DNA from: Thereva unica
Taxonomy: Eukaryota > Arthropoda > Insecta > Diptera > Therevidae
DNA: 64,000 bases
Direction of reading: 5' to 3'
Assembly (NCBI GenBank): GCA_949987705.1
Contig: OX465284.1
Span: 106,561,163-106,625,162, forward strand
The translations under genes were made by a program, and so were the position numbers. Shown in pieces: positions 31,239-41,722 of this stretch (position 1 is the stretch's first letter; each line of letters begins with the position of its first letter). The notes under the pieces were generated by a model, which saw nothing but the letters and a program-made list of their open reading frames with translations, made no database searches and had not been told where the DNA came from.

Positions 31239-31899
31239 AATAGTTTATCTTGCGACTCGAATGACCAGATGAAGCAAGTTGTGTTCGGAGTTAAGAGTGA
31301 ACTTATATGCAAAGAAGAAAGTATGTAAAGGCGCAACCCTAATGCATCATTCTCTTGCTGGAACTTGTTGGGCTTCTCAGAGCGTTTTCGATTTTATATG
31401 TGAAAGCTGTGTCGTAGCTGTTTTAGCTTTTTTTTGCCTTATAAGAAAGTATTGGTTTATTTGATATGTCAAAGAAAAACATAGTAGCAAAGTGTACATT
31501 GGGGTTGTACCTTAAGGTCGAATGCTCGTACTTGTTTCAAACTAGAGTCAGCTGATGAGTCATGGTGTTATTTTATTAAGAGGAGAGAACCCTACAGCTG
31601 AAGATGACAAAAGACATAACTTGAGATGGATCGGCTAAATTCTACAATGCCCTGCATACAACGTCTTAAAATAACCACTTGCCTAAAATCATCGATGACA
31701 GGGAAGGGTCGACTAAGGATAATATGAAGAACTATAGAGGACAACCTGAAATTGTGTTTTTTCTCACTGGAATAAAATATTTTCCAAAATAAAATGAAAC
31801 CATGACCTCCACCTCGTGCCCCCGAGATAACCAGCTAACGATGGTAGTAGGTAGTACCAAGCCAAGATGTTACTGTCATCATATTGAAGGATGCATGCA
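31239..31899. other. No recognised feature
   Basis: I see no supported gene or repeat. Confidence 0.3.
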
Positions 31900-32770
31900 G
31901 CGCCGGCCCTGAGGTAGAGCGAGTGAAGCGGAGATGGCGATGGAATACGTCCAGATCACTCCTTCATGGGGAGATCTCCTTAGATCTCCTGCGTAAGTAA
32001 GGACACCTAATCGGAGAGGCGACTCGACCGCGAGCACTTTCAGAAGACGGGGTGGCGCAGCCCGAAAATGTTTTACGCGATATCTGGAAGCTGGCTACTC
32101 CGATGTAAAGGCTGGTAGGGTCTGTTTGGCTCCCGAGAAAGAAAGCGATACCGATTTTCTTAATAACAAAATATCCTCTGGATGTTCTTCAGGGCATAAT
32201 AACCCGGCGAAAGGGAGAAGACTTTGGCCATATGGTTTGAAAAGCCTTCAGAAAAGTCGGACGCACCCATAATGTCTAGAACATCTCCACAGCCGACCTT
32301 CTGTCAAATAGCAGAAAGTTTCAGAATGGGCGTGCTTGCGACTAACAACCCGGAGACTCTTCTGATTACGAAACAACTAGTTACCGTGCAAGGAAGTCTT
32401 CTGGAGGCGATAGCCGAATTGACGAACAGCCCAGGTCCCTAGGGGTCGGTGCGCCCCCTATGATGGGTCGCCTTAAGCCCTGGTAGGTGCAAGCCTTGTT
32501 GCTGTAGACGGGAACAAGCTACCGCGCTTGTTCTTGTAATCGGGTACTTCCCGATAGTAACAGAAGACCCCACAGGCATTATGTTGAAAAGGATCGGGGT
32601 CCTAAGGCTGTAGGAGTGGAGAATACTCCACAAAGTGCACCGCATAAAATTCACAGAGATGGCATTGTCAGGATGGTGAACACTACAATTTTAGGCTGAT
32701 GGTACGGAAAGCCTCTTTTAACGAGAAGATGACTCTCTCCACCATCTCAACCTTACTGGCCCTAATGCTT
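31900..32770 (+). pseudogene. DUF4780-type ORF1 remnant of a non-LTR retrotransposon
   Basis: EDGVAQPENVLRDIWKLATP (about 32,045) and FLITKYPLDVLQGIITRRK lead into a 72-aa frame (32,224-32,442). That frame reads TSPQPTFCQIAESFRMGVLA, TNNPETLLITKQLVTVQGSL and LEAIAELTNSPGP. The pattern 'GV.....PE..LT.EQL...Q..LLEAI..L..GP' is the first half of DUF4780. The second half follows out of frame: VIGYFPIVTEDPTGIMLKRI, WRILHKVHR and KASFNEKMTLSTISTL. It is the most complete DUF4780 piece in the window, yet dead. Confidence 0.55.
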
Positions 32771-32841
32771 TTATTTCGTACGGAACCTTTCTAAAATGTA
32801 TAAAATTTGGCGAAACCCAAAGATAAAAAAATAAAATAATA

Positions 32842-33266
32842 GCCGTGTTTTTTTAATGAACCATATAGTTCTTTCATCGAGTTCATTAAAAAAACGACAA
32901 GGGAAATGTCATGTAGCGCCTACTTCGATGCTTAAAAATTTCAAAATTAAACGGAAGTTAAGTGTAATTTTTTGCACTGTTACACGAAATCCTCGCTAGA
33001 AAATAATAAATATGTTTCTAAAAAATCAATTATTATTTGTTATAAATTTGCTCTCATCACTTTCCTGTTGTTTTTATTTTTAAATTACGTCTTTTCGATC
33101 CCCGAAAGTATGCAACATGCCAACCCCCGAAACAACATGTCATCCCCCGAAAGTATGCAATGTGCAATTTAAGAAATTTCCCATAACCTCGATAGAAACC
33201 CCGATAAAACCTGGGTTTTGAGATTTGTATGGGGAAGAACTATACAGTTCATTAAAAAAACACGGC
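32842..33266. mobile_element. MITE with GCCGTG termini, TA-flanked (425 bp)
   Basis: Left GCCGTGTTTTTTTAATGAAC-CATATAGTTCTTTC; right, inverted, GCCGTGTTTTTTTAATGAAC-TGTATAGTTCTTCC. TA lies on both sides (32,840-32,841 and 33,267-33,268), as for Tc1/mariner-type insertion. The interior holds repeated CCCGAAAGTATGCAA-ATG units (33,099-33,170). No transposase. Confidence 0.7.
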
Positions 33267-33329
33267 TAATATATGATATATGTAGATATACATTTATCCT
33301 TTAATATATTTTAATACGTTTTTATTAGC

Positions 33330-33665
33330 TGGCTTTCTTGTCTGTCTGTTTGTCCGGTACATATCTTGCAATCTATTTTTTGAGTACTTCCGGTTACCCG
33401 ATCAACCTGAAATTTTGCACACAACTTCAGCTCCGATGACAGTGCAATATGGTATACTCAATATACCTTTAGATCCATGGCGGCCGTCTCAGGAGGACGG
33501 ATTGAAATATTCTTCCCAACCCCTTCGACATGGGTATCAAATGAATGGGTATGATAAGTAGAACATATAACAATATAATATACTCAATATATCGTTTGGC
33601 CCATGGCGGCCATCTCAAGAGGGCGGATTACCATTTTCTTCACAACCCCCTCGACATGGGAATAT
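33330..33665. repeat. Tandemly duplicated repeat with TCTG leader
   Basis: CTGTCTGTTTGTCC is followed by CCGATCAACCTGAAATTTTG. Then come two copies of a unit holding TATACTCAATATA ... CCATGGCGGCC-TCTCA-GAGG-CGGATT and CCTCGACATGGG-AT (about 33,452-33,540 and 33,578-33,662). A distant relative, with CAAATTTTGCACATATG and AGATGGCGGCC, lies at 52.08-52.21 kb. Non-coding. Confidence 0.6.
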
Positions 33666-35814
33666 GGAATGGCGGCCAAAATGTTGCGCGGCGTGACGTA
33701 GACCAAATTTTAAGGAAGAAGGGCCACTTGCACTTTCTGATTAGCAAGAACGCGTTAAAAGGCTGGCGCAGCGCCAGTGATTCTGCGAATGTATTTGCGC
33801 TTCGGCGCTGGTGACACGGAACCCTAAAATTTGTTCGTGGTACCGTAAGGTTACGCGGAACCCACTTTGGGAATCACTGATCTAGGACAACTGGAAATAC
33901 AATTTATGTAAAGTGAATGCGTCGATCAAAGGGCGCCAAAAGACAATCTCGCTCCACCCTCAACAAGGGCTAGGGCCGGCTCTGGATGCATGGCTGTGGG
34001 TATTTTTTGAATTGTCGTTAAACGATCTCCTCTGGGCAATGGGCACACTCAGCTGTATTATGCCGATGCTGAAGCTCTCTCAGTATGTGGACCTTCCCTT
34101 GCCTACCATACTCAATGGACCAAGAGAATGGTCGCGGTACTTCTGAACACTATGTCTCGCCAAAAGAAGAAGAAGAACATATTTGCTTTACAGTGATTTA
34201 CAGAATTAATTTCTTAGCAACCATTGAACTACCTTCCAGTCATTTTATTTTTGTTTAAAAACTATTAATCTGCTTTTGTTGTTGTAAAGAATCCTTGATG
34301 TTGAATTGCTTAACAAAATGTTCACGAGCACGTCTAAATATCACTATCAGTTACGGTTACCGCAATTGATGATTCTCCTTAAAAGTCCTTACATACGTGT
34401 CAGGAATAAAACGAAATATTTTATTTCATTTTTGTTGCTGGTATCTTTTGAAAACCTTTTTTTTCCTAATCCAGGAGCGATCAACACCTAATTTAAAATC
34501 CTTCATCCCTTCATCGGTCTTATCCTTTTTTTTCCTTCAGACTTACGAAAAATTCGCTCCCTTTCATAATATGAAATTTCATGAACATTCTGTTTTGACA
34601 AAAAAAAGAATGCTATGTATTAAATACCACATATATTCCATAGGGAACAGATTTTAAGGCTGGTAACCACCGCTTGACGGATTTTATATAGTATACCAAC
34701 TGTATGTGACAGTAATGACGAAATATTACGCTGCGTGCGGCATAATCCGTGGCATTTTCAAAAGCACGTATAAACAGATGATGATGGTGGTATGGGGGTG
34801 GTTGGGTGTGGGAAAAGTAAGTACCATAAAAAAAAAAAGAAATTCCGTACGTATATTTTTTTTCTCTTTTAAGCCATGTAAATATTTGAGTAGATCAGGT
34901 AAAACGGTAGAGGGTTGTGTCTGAAATATTACATAACGTCAATTAAACGGCGTGAGAAGCAGCAACTAAAAAGAGGACTCACTGTTTGCCGACGCAAAGC
35001 TTTAAAGATAAGAGCAACAATCCCCAAAGGGAGGACCTGCAAGATGCTAAAGAAATACTAAACAAACACAAAGCATGAAACTTGTGTATATATGTATGTG
35101 TATGTATGTATAAAGTAGAGGGAAAACTCCTTTTGTAGCGGCTTTACAAACCATGAAGCCAAATTGTTTGCAATGAAAACGGGTCCCTCCTCTCCTGCTG
35201 GCATACCTGAATGTGTCAACATTCGTGTTTTATTCGTTGTACCACTTGGGAGGCATAACATACACACCACCCAATATGTACATACAACAAGCCATGGTGT
35301 ACCTATGTATATATATACCCAGCCATGCAGTTGTCAAAAAAGGATGACAACAAGGACATATATGTAATTTTTCAGATTCCTTGATATCATCATATCGAGA
35401 TAAATGCGCTTTTTTATAGGTAGTGATGCCTGAAACTGCTCTGTTGTGTCACATGCTTTGCATATTAAAGTGCCGCAAGATTATGGATGAACGTTTTCCT
35501 TGGATTTTGGACTCATTTTCTGTGAAGTTTCATTGAAATTTAATCCTTTTTCTTTGCTTGGTATCATAAAGAAGAGGGAGGGATTAAAGGAAGAATTCAG
35601 GGGTTTTGATTGTGTGTTCTTTGTTGTTTTTTGATTATAATTTTTACCCGGTTTGAAGTTCCTGTGCTCTTTTTTTAGCAGAGACTTGTTTTTAAGGTAG
35701 CGCAGATTGTTCATCAACTATGGATGTCAGACATTGGAAAATGGTTACGATGTAGAAATCATCATCAATATCAATGCCCTAACATTTATATAACCGAAAG
35801 AAATCGGTTTCGAA
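33666..35814. other. Mostly non-coding host-like DNA
   Basis: AT-rich with TATG/TATA microsatellites (35,080-35,110, 35,300-35,320). AAAAGAAGAAGAAGAACAT at 34,155-34,173 looks like an RTE-type GAA tail. The 77-aa frame before it (33,913-34,146) shows no RT motif, so I do not call an element. Confidence 0.35.
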
Positions 35815-36015
35815 ACATCCTCAAGTTTTACCTGATTATGACTGTAGATCGCTATCAGGTTTCAGGGTACACCTTAGAGCAGAATTTCTTGACCCAAAGG
35901 AGTATTGCCATCAAGGTCAGGAATAACGTGGCTTATCCAAAATGTTTTCACCACCATCCCGAAGTTTTACCTGATAATGACGTAAATCATTATCAGGTGT
36001 CAGAGTACACCTGAG
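35815..36015 (+). repeat. Tandem duplication, about 139-bp period
   Basis: CAAGTTTTACCTGATTATGA ... CGCTATCAGGTTTCAGGGTA-CACC (from about 35,821) recurs as CGAAGTTTTACCTGATAATG ... CATTATCAGGTGTCAGAGTA-CACC (from about 35,960). Each copy also has a short CCTGATAATG...CATTATCAGG inverted pair. A 96-aa frame runs through both but shows no known motif. Confidence 0.55.
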
Positions 36016-36498
36016 AACACAACCTCTTCCCTGGGGTCAGGATTAAAGTAAACTCCGAAATCCTTGAATTCCTTCCTTGAATTTTTATTTTGCAATGGGG
36101 ATTGCGAATTTTTTTTTTTGAGGGTGATAGTAAACTGGCTGTACCAGAATATCTGACAAGGACCCCGCACTCTTCATGTACAGGAATAGACTACAAGAAA
36201 CTGTCGATAACTCCACGAAAGTATATGATGATACAGGTCGAAGAACCTATTCCCTTCGCCTAGCTCTTACTTTTGATCCAAAGCAATTCTTTGCTGAAAT
36301 CGCTTGATTTCATGGTCGTTTAGGTTCATGCCTAATCAGCGCGAACTTGGCATATTAATTTCCCACCTCAAGCAAAGCAGTTGAAAATACTATCAGCCAG
36401 ACCAATTGTCTTGGGCTTACTCAGTTTTCCACACCCTGACTGGGACATGTAAACACCAATAAAAACATCAACTTAAGCAATCTCTATGTCAGCAAGAT

Positions 36499-36850
36499 TC
36501 TTCTTCTTCTTTCGGTGAGTTATTGGTTCCAAAAGTAACGCGTAATCGTATTGTACTGAACATCTACACCTCATATTTGTAGGCCAGACTACTGAAACAG
36601 GTTCAGCAGTCTTCCTAATTGCTTCCTCCTAAGGGTTGATAGTTCGCAAGGTAGGAACCCAAAATATATCATTATAGCCACAATTCACTACCCTCTCTCT
36701 TCGTGATGACATTTATATCGCGTTTGGTAGGTTTTGAATAGTACGCTCCTGCTCACTCTTATCTACTGCATTCCTTCTCCTCCTTTCCGCTGAGGATGGA
36801 CTGGAGTCCTTTCAGAGTTAACAGCGTCACATCTTAAAGTTTATAGTAGG
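36499..36850 (-). pseudogene. Possible RTE-like 3' end
   Basis: TTCTTCTTCTTCTTTCGG followed by GTTCCAAAAGT resembles the reverse complement of the RTE tail at 28.2 kb (CCACTTTTGGAGC then AAGAAGAAGAAG). Coding homology further right is too decayed to confirm. Confidence 0.25.
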
Positions 36851-37699
36851 AGTTTCGGAGTGAGAGGTCGGAAGCGACAAATCTCGGGATCCACTACCAG
36901 GTTACACCCCATAGGACTCCTCAACAGAATCAATGAAACTATAGCACCTAAACTCTACCTGGCCGGCGTCGAATTTACACGATCGAAGCAAGCAAGACTT
37001 TTCATACCAAAACTTAAAATATTAAATTAGAGCTATTAAGAACTTACAAGCCTAAACTTATTCAACCCTACTCGACTAGCATTTAAAAATGGGATTGCCT
37101 CACGTAGCTTGTGGGCCTCTTGTAGAAAATGAGGGGAGGCTTTACCTTAGCTTGCTCATGAACACCACACAAAAAAATCAGCGATACTGAAGTGAGATAT
37201 CCCTTATCAGTTTTGCATAAGTCTCCTATGAAACAAACCTCATTACAAATAAAATGGGGCACTCCCAACATCTGCCTTACGTATTCGTAAAGGTTTTTAA
37301 AAATCTTTAAAGTAATACCTTAAGCGTTAATTTTACTCAAACAAAGCTTTAGTTTTCGTTATTACATGTAGAATTGAGCCGGACTTACATGAAGTAGTAC
37401 ATTTGTCCCTTACATGATGGTAAATTGTACTGAGACCAAGTAAATGTCCCGGTTCAAGAATAATGCCTTACTGGTATGAGTGTGTATCGAGCGAAATAAA
37501 TGAAGCGAGGTGCGATTTTAAACACGTAGTGGGGAGACATGGGACAAATTCTACGAAATATACACGAACAGGGTCTCTTCAACGCTCACAAGTTTGAAGC
37601 ATTATGTCATTAGAAATATTATTTGTCAAATGATAAGAACAAATCTGAGTCAGTTCTTTCCCGTTAATGCTGGAAACAAGAAAGTTAGCTGAATCCAAT
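36851..37699. other. No recognised feature
   Basis: No gene or repeat that I can support. Confidence 0.3.
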
Positions 37700-38290
37700 A
37701 GAAAAGTTTGACGTCCTACTCCATACCTACCTTGTGGACCAATTGGCCCCTTTAGCTTCAGCTGCAAAGAGGTTTGACGAAGTTTTGCTGGATCTACCCT
37801 ACAAAGGATACGACATCTGAGGAAGTTCTATAGCTACAGCTACAGAGAAAGGAAGATCCTACAAGTCCTCATCACAACAGGAATACCGCGATGTAAAGGA
37901 CAAGTGTAGAGCCTAAACCAAACGATCATCTCGGTACTATCTAAATTATCCATTGACGACCCTCAAAAGTGGTACAATCATGTACATGGTACACTTATTT
38001 CAACAACAATTAGAGCTACGGGTCGGACTCCGTTGGAAATATTAATTGGAGCGAAGATGCGCAGACCGGTAGACTGGTATCTGAGCGTGTTTCGGCTTGA
38101 GCTTGAGCACAACCGAGATGATATGAGGCGTGAGGCGAAGACACAAATTGAGAAGGTCCAAAAAGAAAAGAGGAGATACAGCCTAAGGTAGAGGCAACCA
38201 GCGAACCAAGTACAACGTTTACGAGGTTATAAGCGGCCTAGGTTAGACCTTAAGTAGGTGTTAGGACGATTCAGACTGGGAACAAAATCT
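37700..38290 (+). pseudogene. Ty3/gypsy-type integrase C-terminal remnant
   Basis: From about 37,720 the sequence reads HTYLVDQLAPLASAAKRFDE, close to the integrase core opening 'H.DHLGPL..T.K.Y'. Then, in frame from about 37,935, comes SKLSIDDPQKWYNHVHGTLI, TGRTPLEILIGAKMRRPVDW and REAKTQIEKVQKEKRRYSLR. This is the distinctive end of gypsy-group integrases in insects ('L..LS.DDP.KWYKHV..VQ..LN...'; 'TPFE.L.G.KMR'; 'EA..QI.K.Q...R..YN.RR'). The catalytic core between the two parts is deleted, and no LTRs are visible. It is an isolated fragment. Confidence 0.65.
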
Positions 38291-40059
38291 GACCCTGACC
38301 TTGACATAAGGTCGAACCAATTCATCACGAATGAAACGAACGCCAAGACGGGACACCTTGTATAACAACTTTTGTTTATCTGGATACTTTTGGTAGCCTA
38401 AACATCATCGACACGAGTGTGACTCGTGCTGAGTTTTTTGGCCCTAACTACAATTTGCGATTTAGGGCTTTGCAGAACTTCTGCGTTTTCGTCTCGAGTC
38501 TGTTGGATGACTTATGAAATTAAAGAAATCTGATGTTTTTTTTTAGTAAAATTATAAAAGCGTCTCGAAATTTGAACAGTCTACAAAGTTTTCTCGATTG
38601 AAAGGTTTCAATTCATGGTAAAATATTTTTGAGTTTACGAACTTTATTTCTTTTGTGATAACGGAGATTTTATTGTGTTTACAAATAAAATACACACCGA
38701 AAAGTCCTTTTTTTAAAGTAGAAAAAAAAACACAGCCAAAGGTAATCCATCATCAAATTCCTGCACTATCTCCACATTCATTAACATAGCATGAAATTCA
38801 TTCCACAAAGGCATTTGTATATCCTGCTGGCCTCATCATATGCTCTACTAAAACATCAACAAACACACAAATTACAAAGTACCTCTGAGTTTTGCTTGTT
38901 TACACGACGTTTATAGTCCGATTTTTATGATCCTTGCATGCAGAATTTATGTCCTCTTAACTCTTGCACAGCTGCACTTCCAAGCTCCTATCATTTTTAC
39001 AGCATCATCTCATAGCATTGATTTTGCTGCAATCATGAAATTACGATAGACGAAGACTTTTCTCAACATACGAGGATAATGAACATTTCCTGTATAGTAT
39101 TGGCGCTTCGGGACATTTTGCTATACAATAGTGTACCGCCGTCGCCTTTCCTTGCATCGTATATTGATGCATTTGAAGAATCTAAGCACGTCTAGATGGT
39201 CTCATATAATAAGTGTGGTAAGTTGCCTGTTTTGTGACTTTGGGGGGGTGGAATGAAATATGGTGGGAACAAAAACTTATTATTACTTTTTTTTACTCTG
39301 CTCTCTCTCTCGTTTTTTTTTCTCGGTTATAAATAAATCTCTAGACTTCATCATGACTGTAAGATCACTGACCATAAAATCTTTTATGAAGTCATTCAAT
39401 TACTCGTAAAAGTTCCCTTTGGCCCTAACGTCTGGGGTATATTTTGCTGCTCTGGGTTGTAGTATATGGTTGCTCCTTAAAAGACGGTTCAAAAGTTCTC
39501 AGATGGTGCATTTTGTTATTTGGTGAAAAAGGGGTTCATCGTCGTTCAGCTCTAGTCCTTTATGTTTTTGTAGTAACATTCTTCAGATGGTATGATGGAG
39601 TTGAGTACTTAAAAATTTTTTTTTTTTTATTTTATGATCGCACACCAATGCACTTTTAATATTTTTATAATTAATTAAAGTCTTAAAATCAAGTTTAAAA
39701 AAAATTAATTAATTAAAACATTTTGTTTACAAGAAGCAATCTGTTCCACTTTGTAAACAACTTTGTAAAAGAGGAAAAAAACTTGATAAAAGAAAACATA
39801 AAGGTGGTCTTTATCTTGAAGTAAATTTTTATTAAGTGGACCACCTCTTGCCGTTGATGTTTTAGGATCTTCTATTTTCCAATTATAAAGTAAAGAAGCT
39901 GTGTATTAGTTTACTACAATTGTAAAGATAGAATGCAAGTATCCATGTTTAAGGGTGGAAGAACAGGAAAATTAGGGAACAAGACATTGTCAGAAATCGA
40001 TCCTTAACCTCGGGGATGGTATTCGGGCGCCGCCAGGCCTGCAACTTAAAGGATTTATA
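38291..40059. other. AT-rich non-coding stretch
   Basis: T-rich runs at about 39,290-39,325 and 39,615-39,630; a short inverted pair AGGTGGTC-TT (39,801) and GTGGACCACCT (39,837). No gene. Confidence 0.4.
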
Positions 40060-40359
40060 CTAGAGATGCGCCGAATATTGGTTCGACCGAATACGAATAT
40101 TCGGCCGAATGTTCGGTCAAAAATGTATCGAACCGAACCTTCGGCCGAATTATTCGTTACATTTTTGCCTAGTAAACAGGTTCATATTAGGTCGACGAAG
40201 TGCTCTCGTGCTAGCTGGGCCGCTCATTCAATGCGCCGCTCTTTTTTTGAAGTGTTAACTTCTTTAGGTCCGTTTGGCACTTTTTCGCTGGGGGTAAAAC
40301 AAAGAATTCGCGACACGCGCACTGTGTTGCTACACCCGTTTCTGGACACTTGCTGCAAT

Positions 40360-41722
40360 GATGGCGACACGCGCATTTTGTTGCTCACTCGTTTCTGGGC
40401 ACTTGTGCCTATGCAGCTGGCTAGAGCATGGAAACTTTTGGTTGAGCTCCACTTACAAACAGCCCAGTAGGAATTCTAGGAAGGCCTTACCGATGGAGCA
40501 CTGAAATAAGTACTCATCTGGTAAGGGGTACCCCTTATTTTCTTGGTGCTAGATGAGCCCTTACAAACCCCATTACAAGAGAAGGCAGATGGTAAGGTGT
40601 AGTCCAGAATTATACCCGTTTGGGTAAGTGAGAATCTTTGTTTGTTTAAGTGAGAATCTGCCCGATGACTCAAGGGAGCTTTCCTGGAGTTTTCATAAAT
40701 TTTATAGAAAAAAAGAAAACGGGCAATTATATTCGTCGACATAAAATGCGACATTAGCATACTCAATAGCCCGGCTCTCATTCGATACGGAGGACAAGCA
40801 GCTTTGGAGAAGTGGAGAATTTAGTTGGGGGACTGCTTAGGTAAAGCCACTCTCGGGCTTGGAAAAAAAGGCATTTGTAAAAGATGAAAAAAATAAAAGC
40901 ATTTCGACACCGGATCACATATCCACAGGCGCCCATGAATATCTCTTTTTGCAATGTTCCATTTGCTGCCTTACTATACCCCTTACAGATGAGCAGTTCT
41001 ATAAGTACTCTAAGGTAAGTACTAAAGTAAGGCCTTACCCCCTATGACATCGTGTGTAAAAGTAAGCACTTCTGTAAAAGGGAGTGGTAAGGCCTACTCC
41101 TTACCAGTAAGTGCTGATTTCAGTACTTCTGTAAGCTTACCGGTCCTACTGCTAGCAGCGTATAATTATATGTGTGCGAGGCAAAATAGCCCGCGCTTGG
41201 TGAGAAGGAATGGGTTTGAATGTTGCAATGCAGAAGCTGCTCTCAGCATTCGTTTTGTATTCTCGCGCCGCTCTCAAAATCCATGGCATATTCTCGCACC
41301 CATTCATTTCATATTTTCGCAATGCAGACGCCGCTCTTAGCATTCATTTCATCCTCTCGCACACATTCGCTGCTGTCTGTTGCTTAGCTCGACCAAATTT
41401 TACTTACATAACTGGGGCACTTTTAGTCGAGGTCCAGTAACAGTCAGCAGCGATGGCGTGCGAGAATATGACATGAATTTTGAGAGCGGCGCGAGAATAT
41501 AAAACGAATGCTGAGAGCAGCTTCTGCATTGCAACTTGCAACATTCAATTCAAACCCATTCCCTCTCACCAAGCGCGGGCTATTTTGCCTCGCACACATA
41601 TAATTACATATACGCTGCTGTTTGTAAATGGAGCTCAACCAAAAGTTTCCATGCTCTTAGCCAGCTGCATAGGCACAAGTGCCCAGAAACGGGTGCGAAC
41701 CAAAAATACGCGTGGCCATCGC
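40360..41722. repeat. Long palindrome inside the fold-back element
   Basis: The left arm is 40,360-40,463 plus 41,154-41,305; the right arm is 41,450-41,722. Examples: CGTTTCTGGGCACTTGTGCC (40,390) against GGCACAAGTGCCCAGAAACG (41,672-41,691); GCAAAATAGCCCGCGCTTGG (about 41,182) against CCAAGCGCGGGCTATTTTGC (about 41,569). The arms differ by few substitutions. The left arm is broken by the element at 40,465-41,151; the right arm preserves the empty site, reading TACGCTGCTGTTTGTAAATG. Confidence 0.75.
40465..41151. mobile_element. Family R element with CAGTAGGA termini (687 bp)
   Basis: The tips CAGTAGGA and TCCTACTG are inverted. Subterminal blocks GGCCTTACC, GTAAGG and CTGAAATAAGTAC / CTGAAATCAG also invert. 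Its centre (40,680-40,920) carries, on the minus strand, the family R blocks found at 5.2-5.5, 15.9-16.7 and 45.5-45.8 kb. The empty site is kept in the opposite arm of the surrounding palindrome, which fixes both ends to within a few bases. The most complete family R copy here. Confidence 0.65.

Noticed and set aside
40066..40470. 134-aa frame as a gene
   Set aside because: It reads through CCGAATA arrays and one arm of the palindrome. No domain, and the frame is not kept in the mirror arm.
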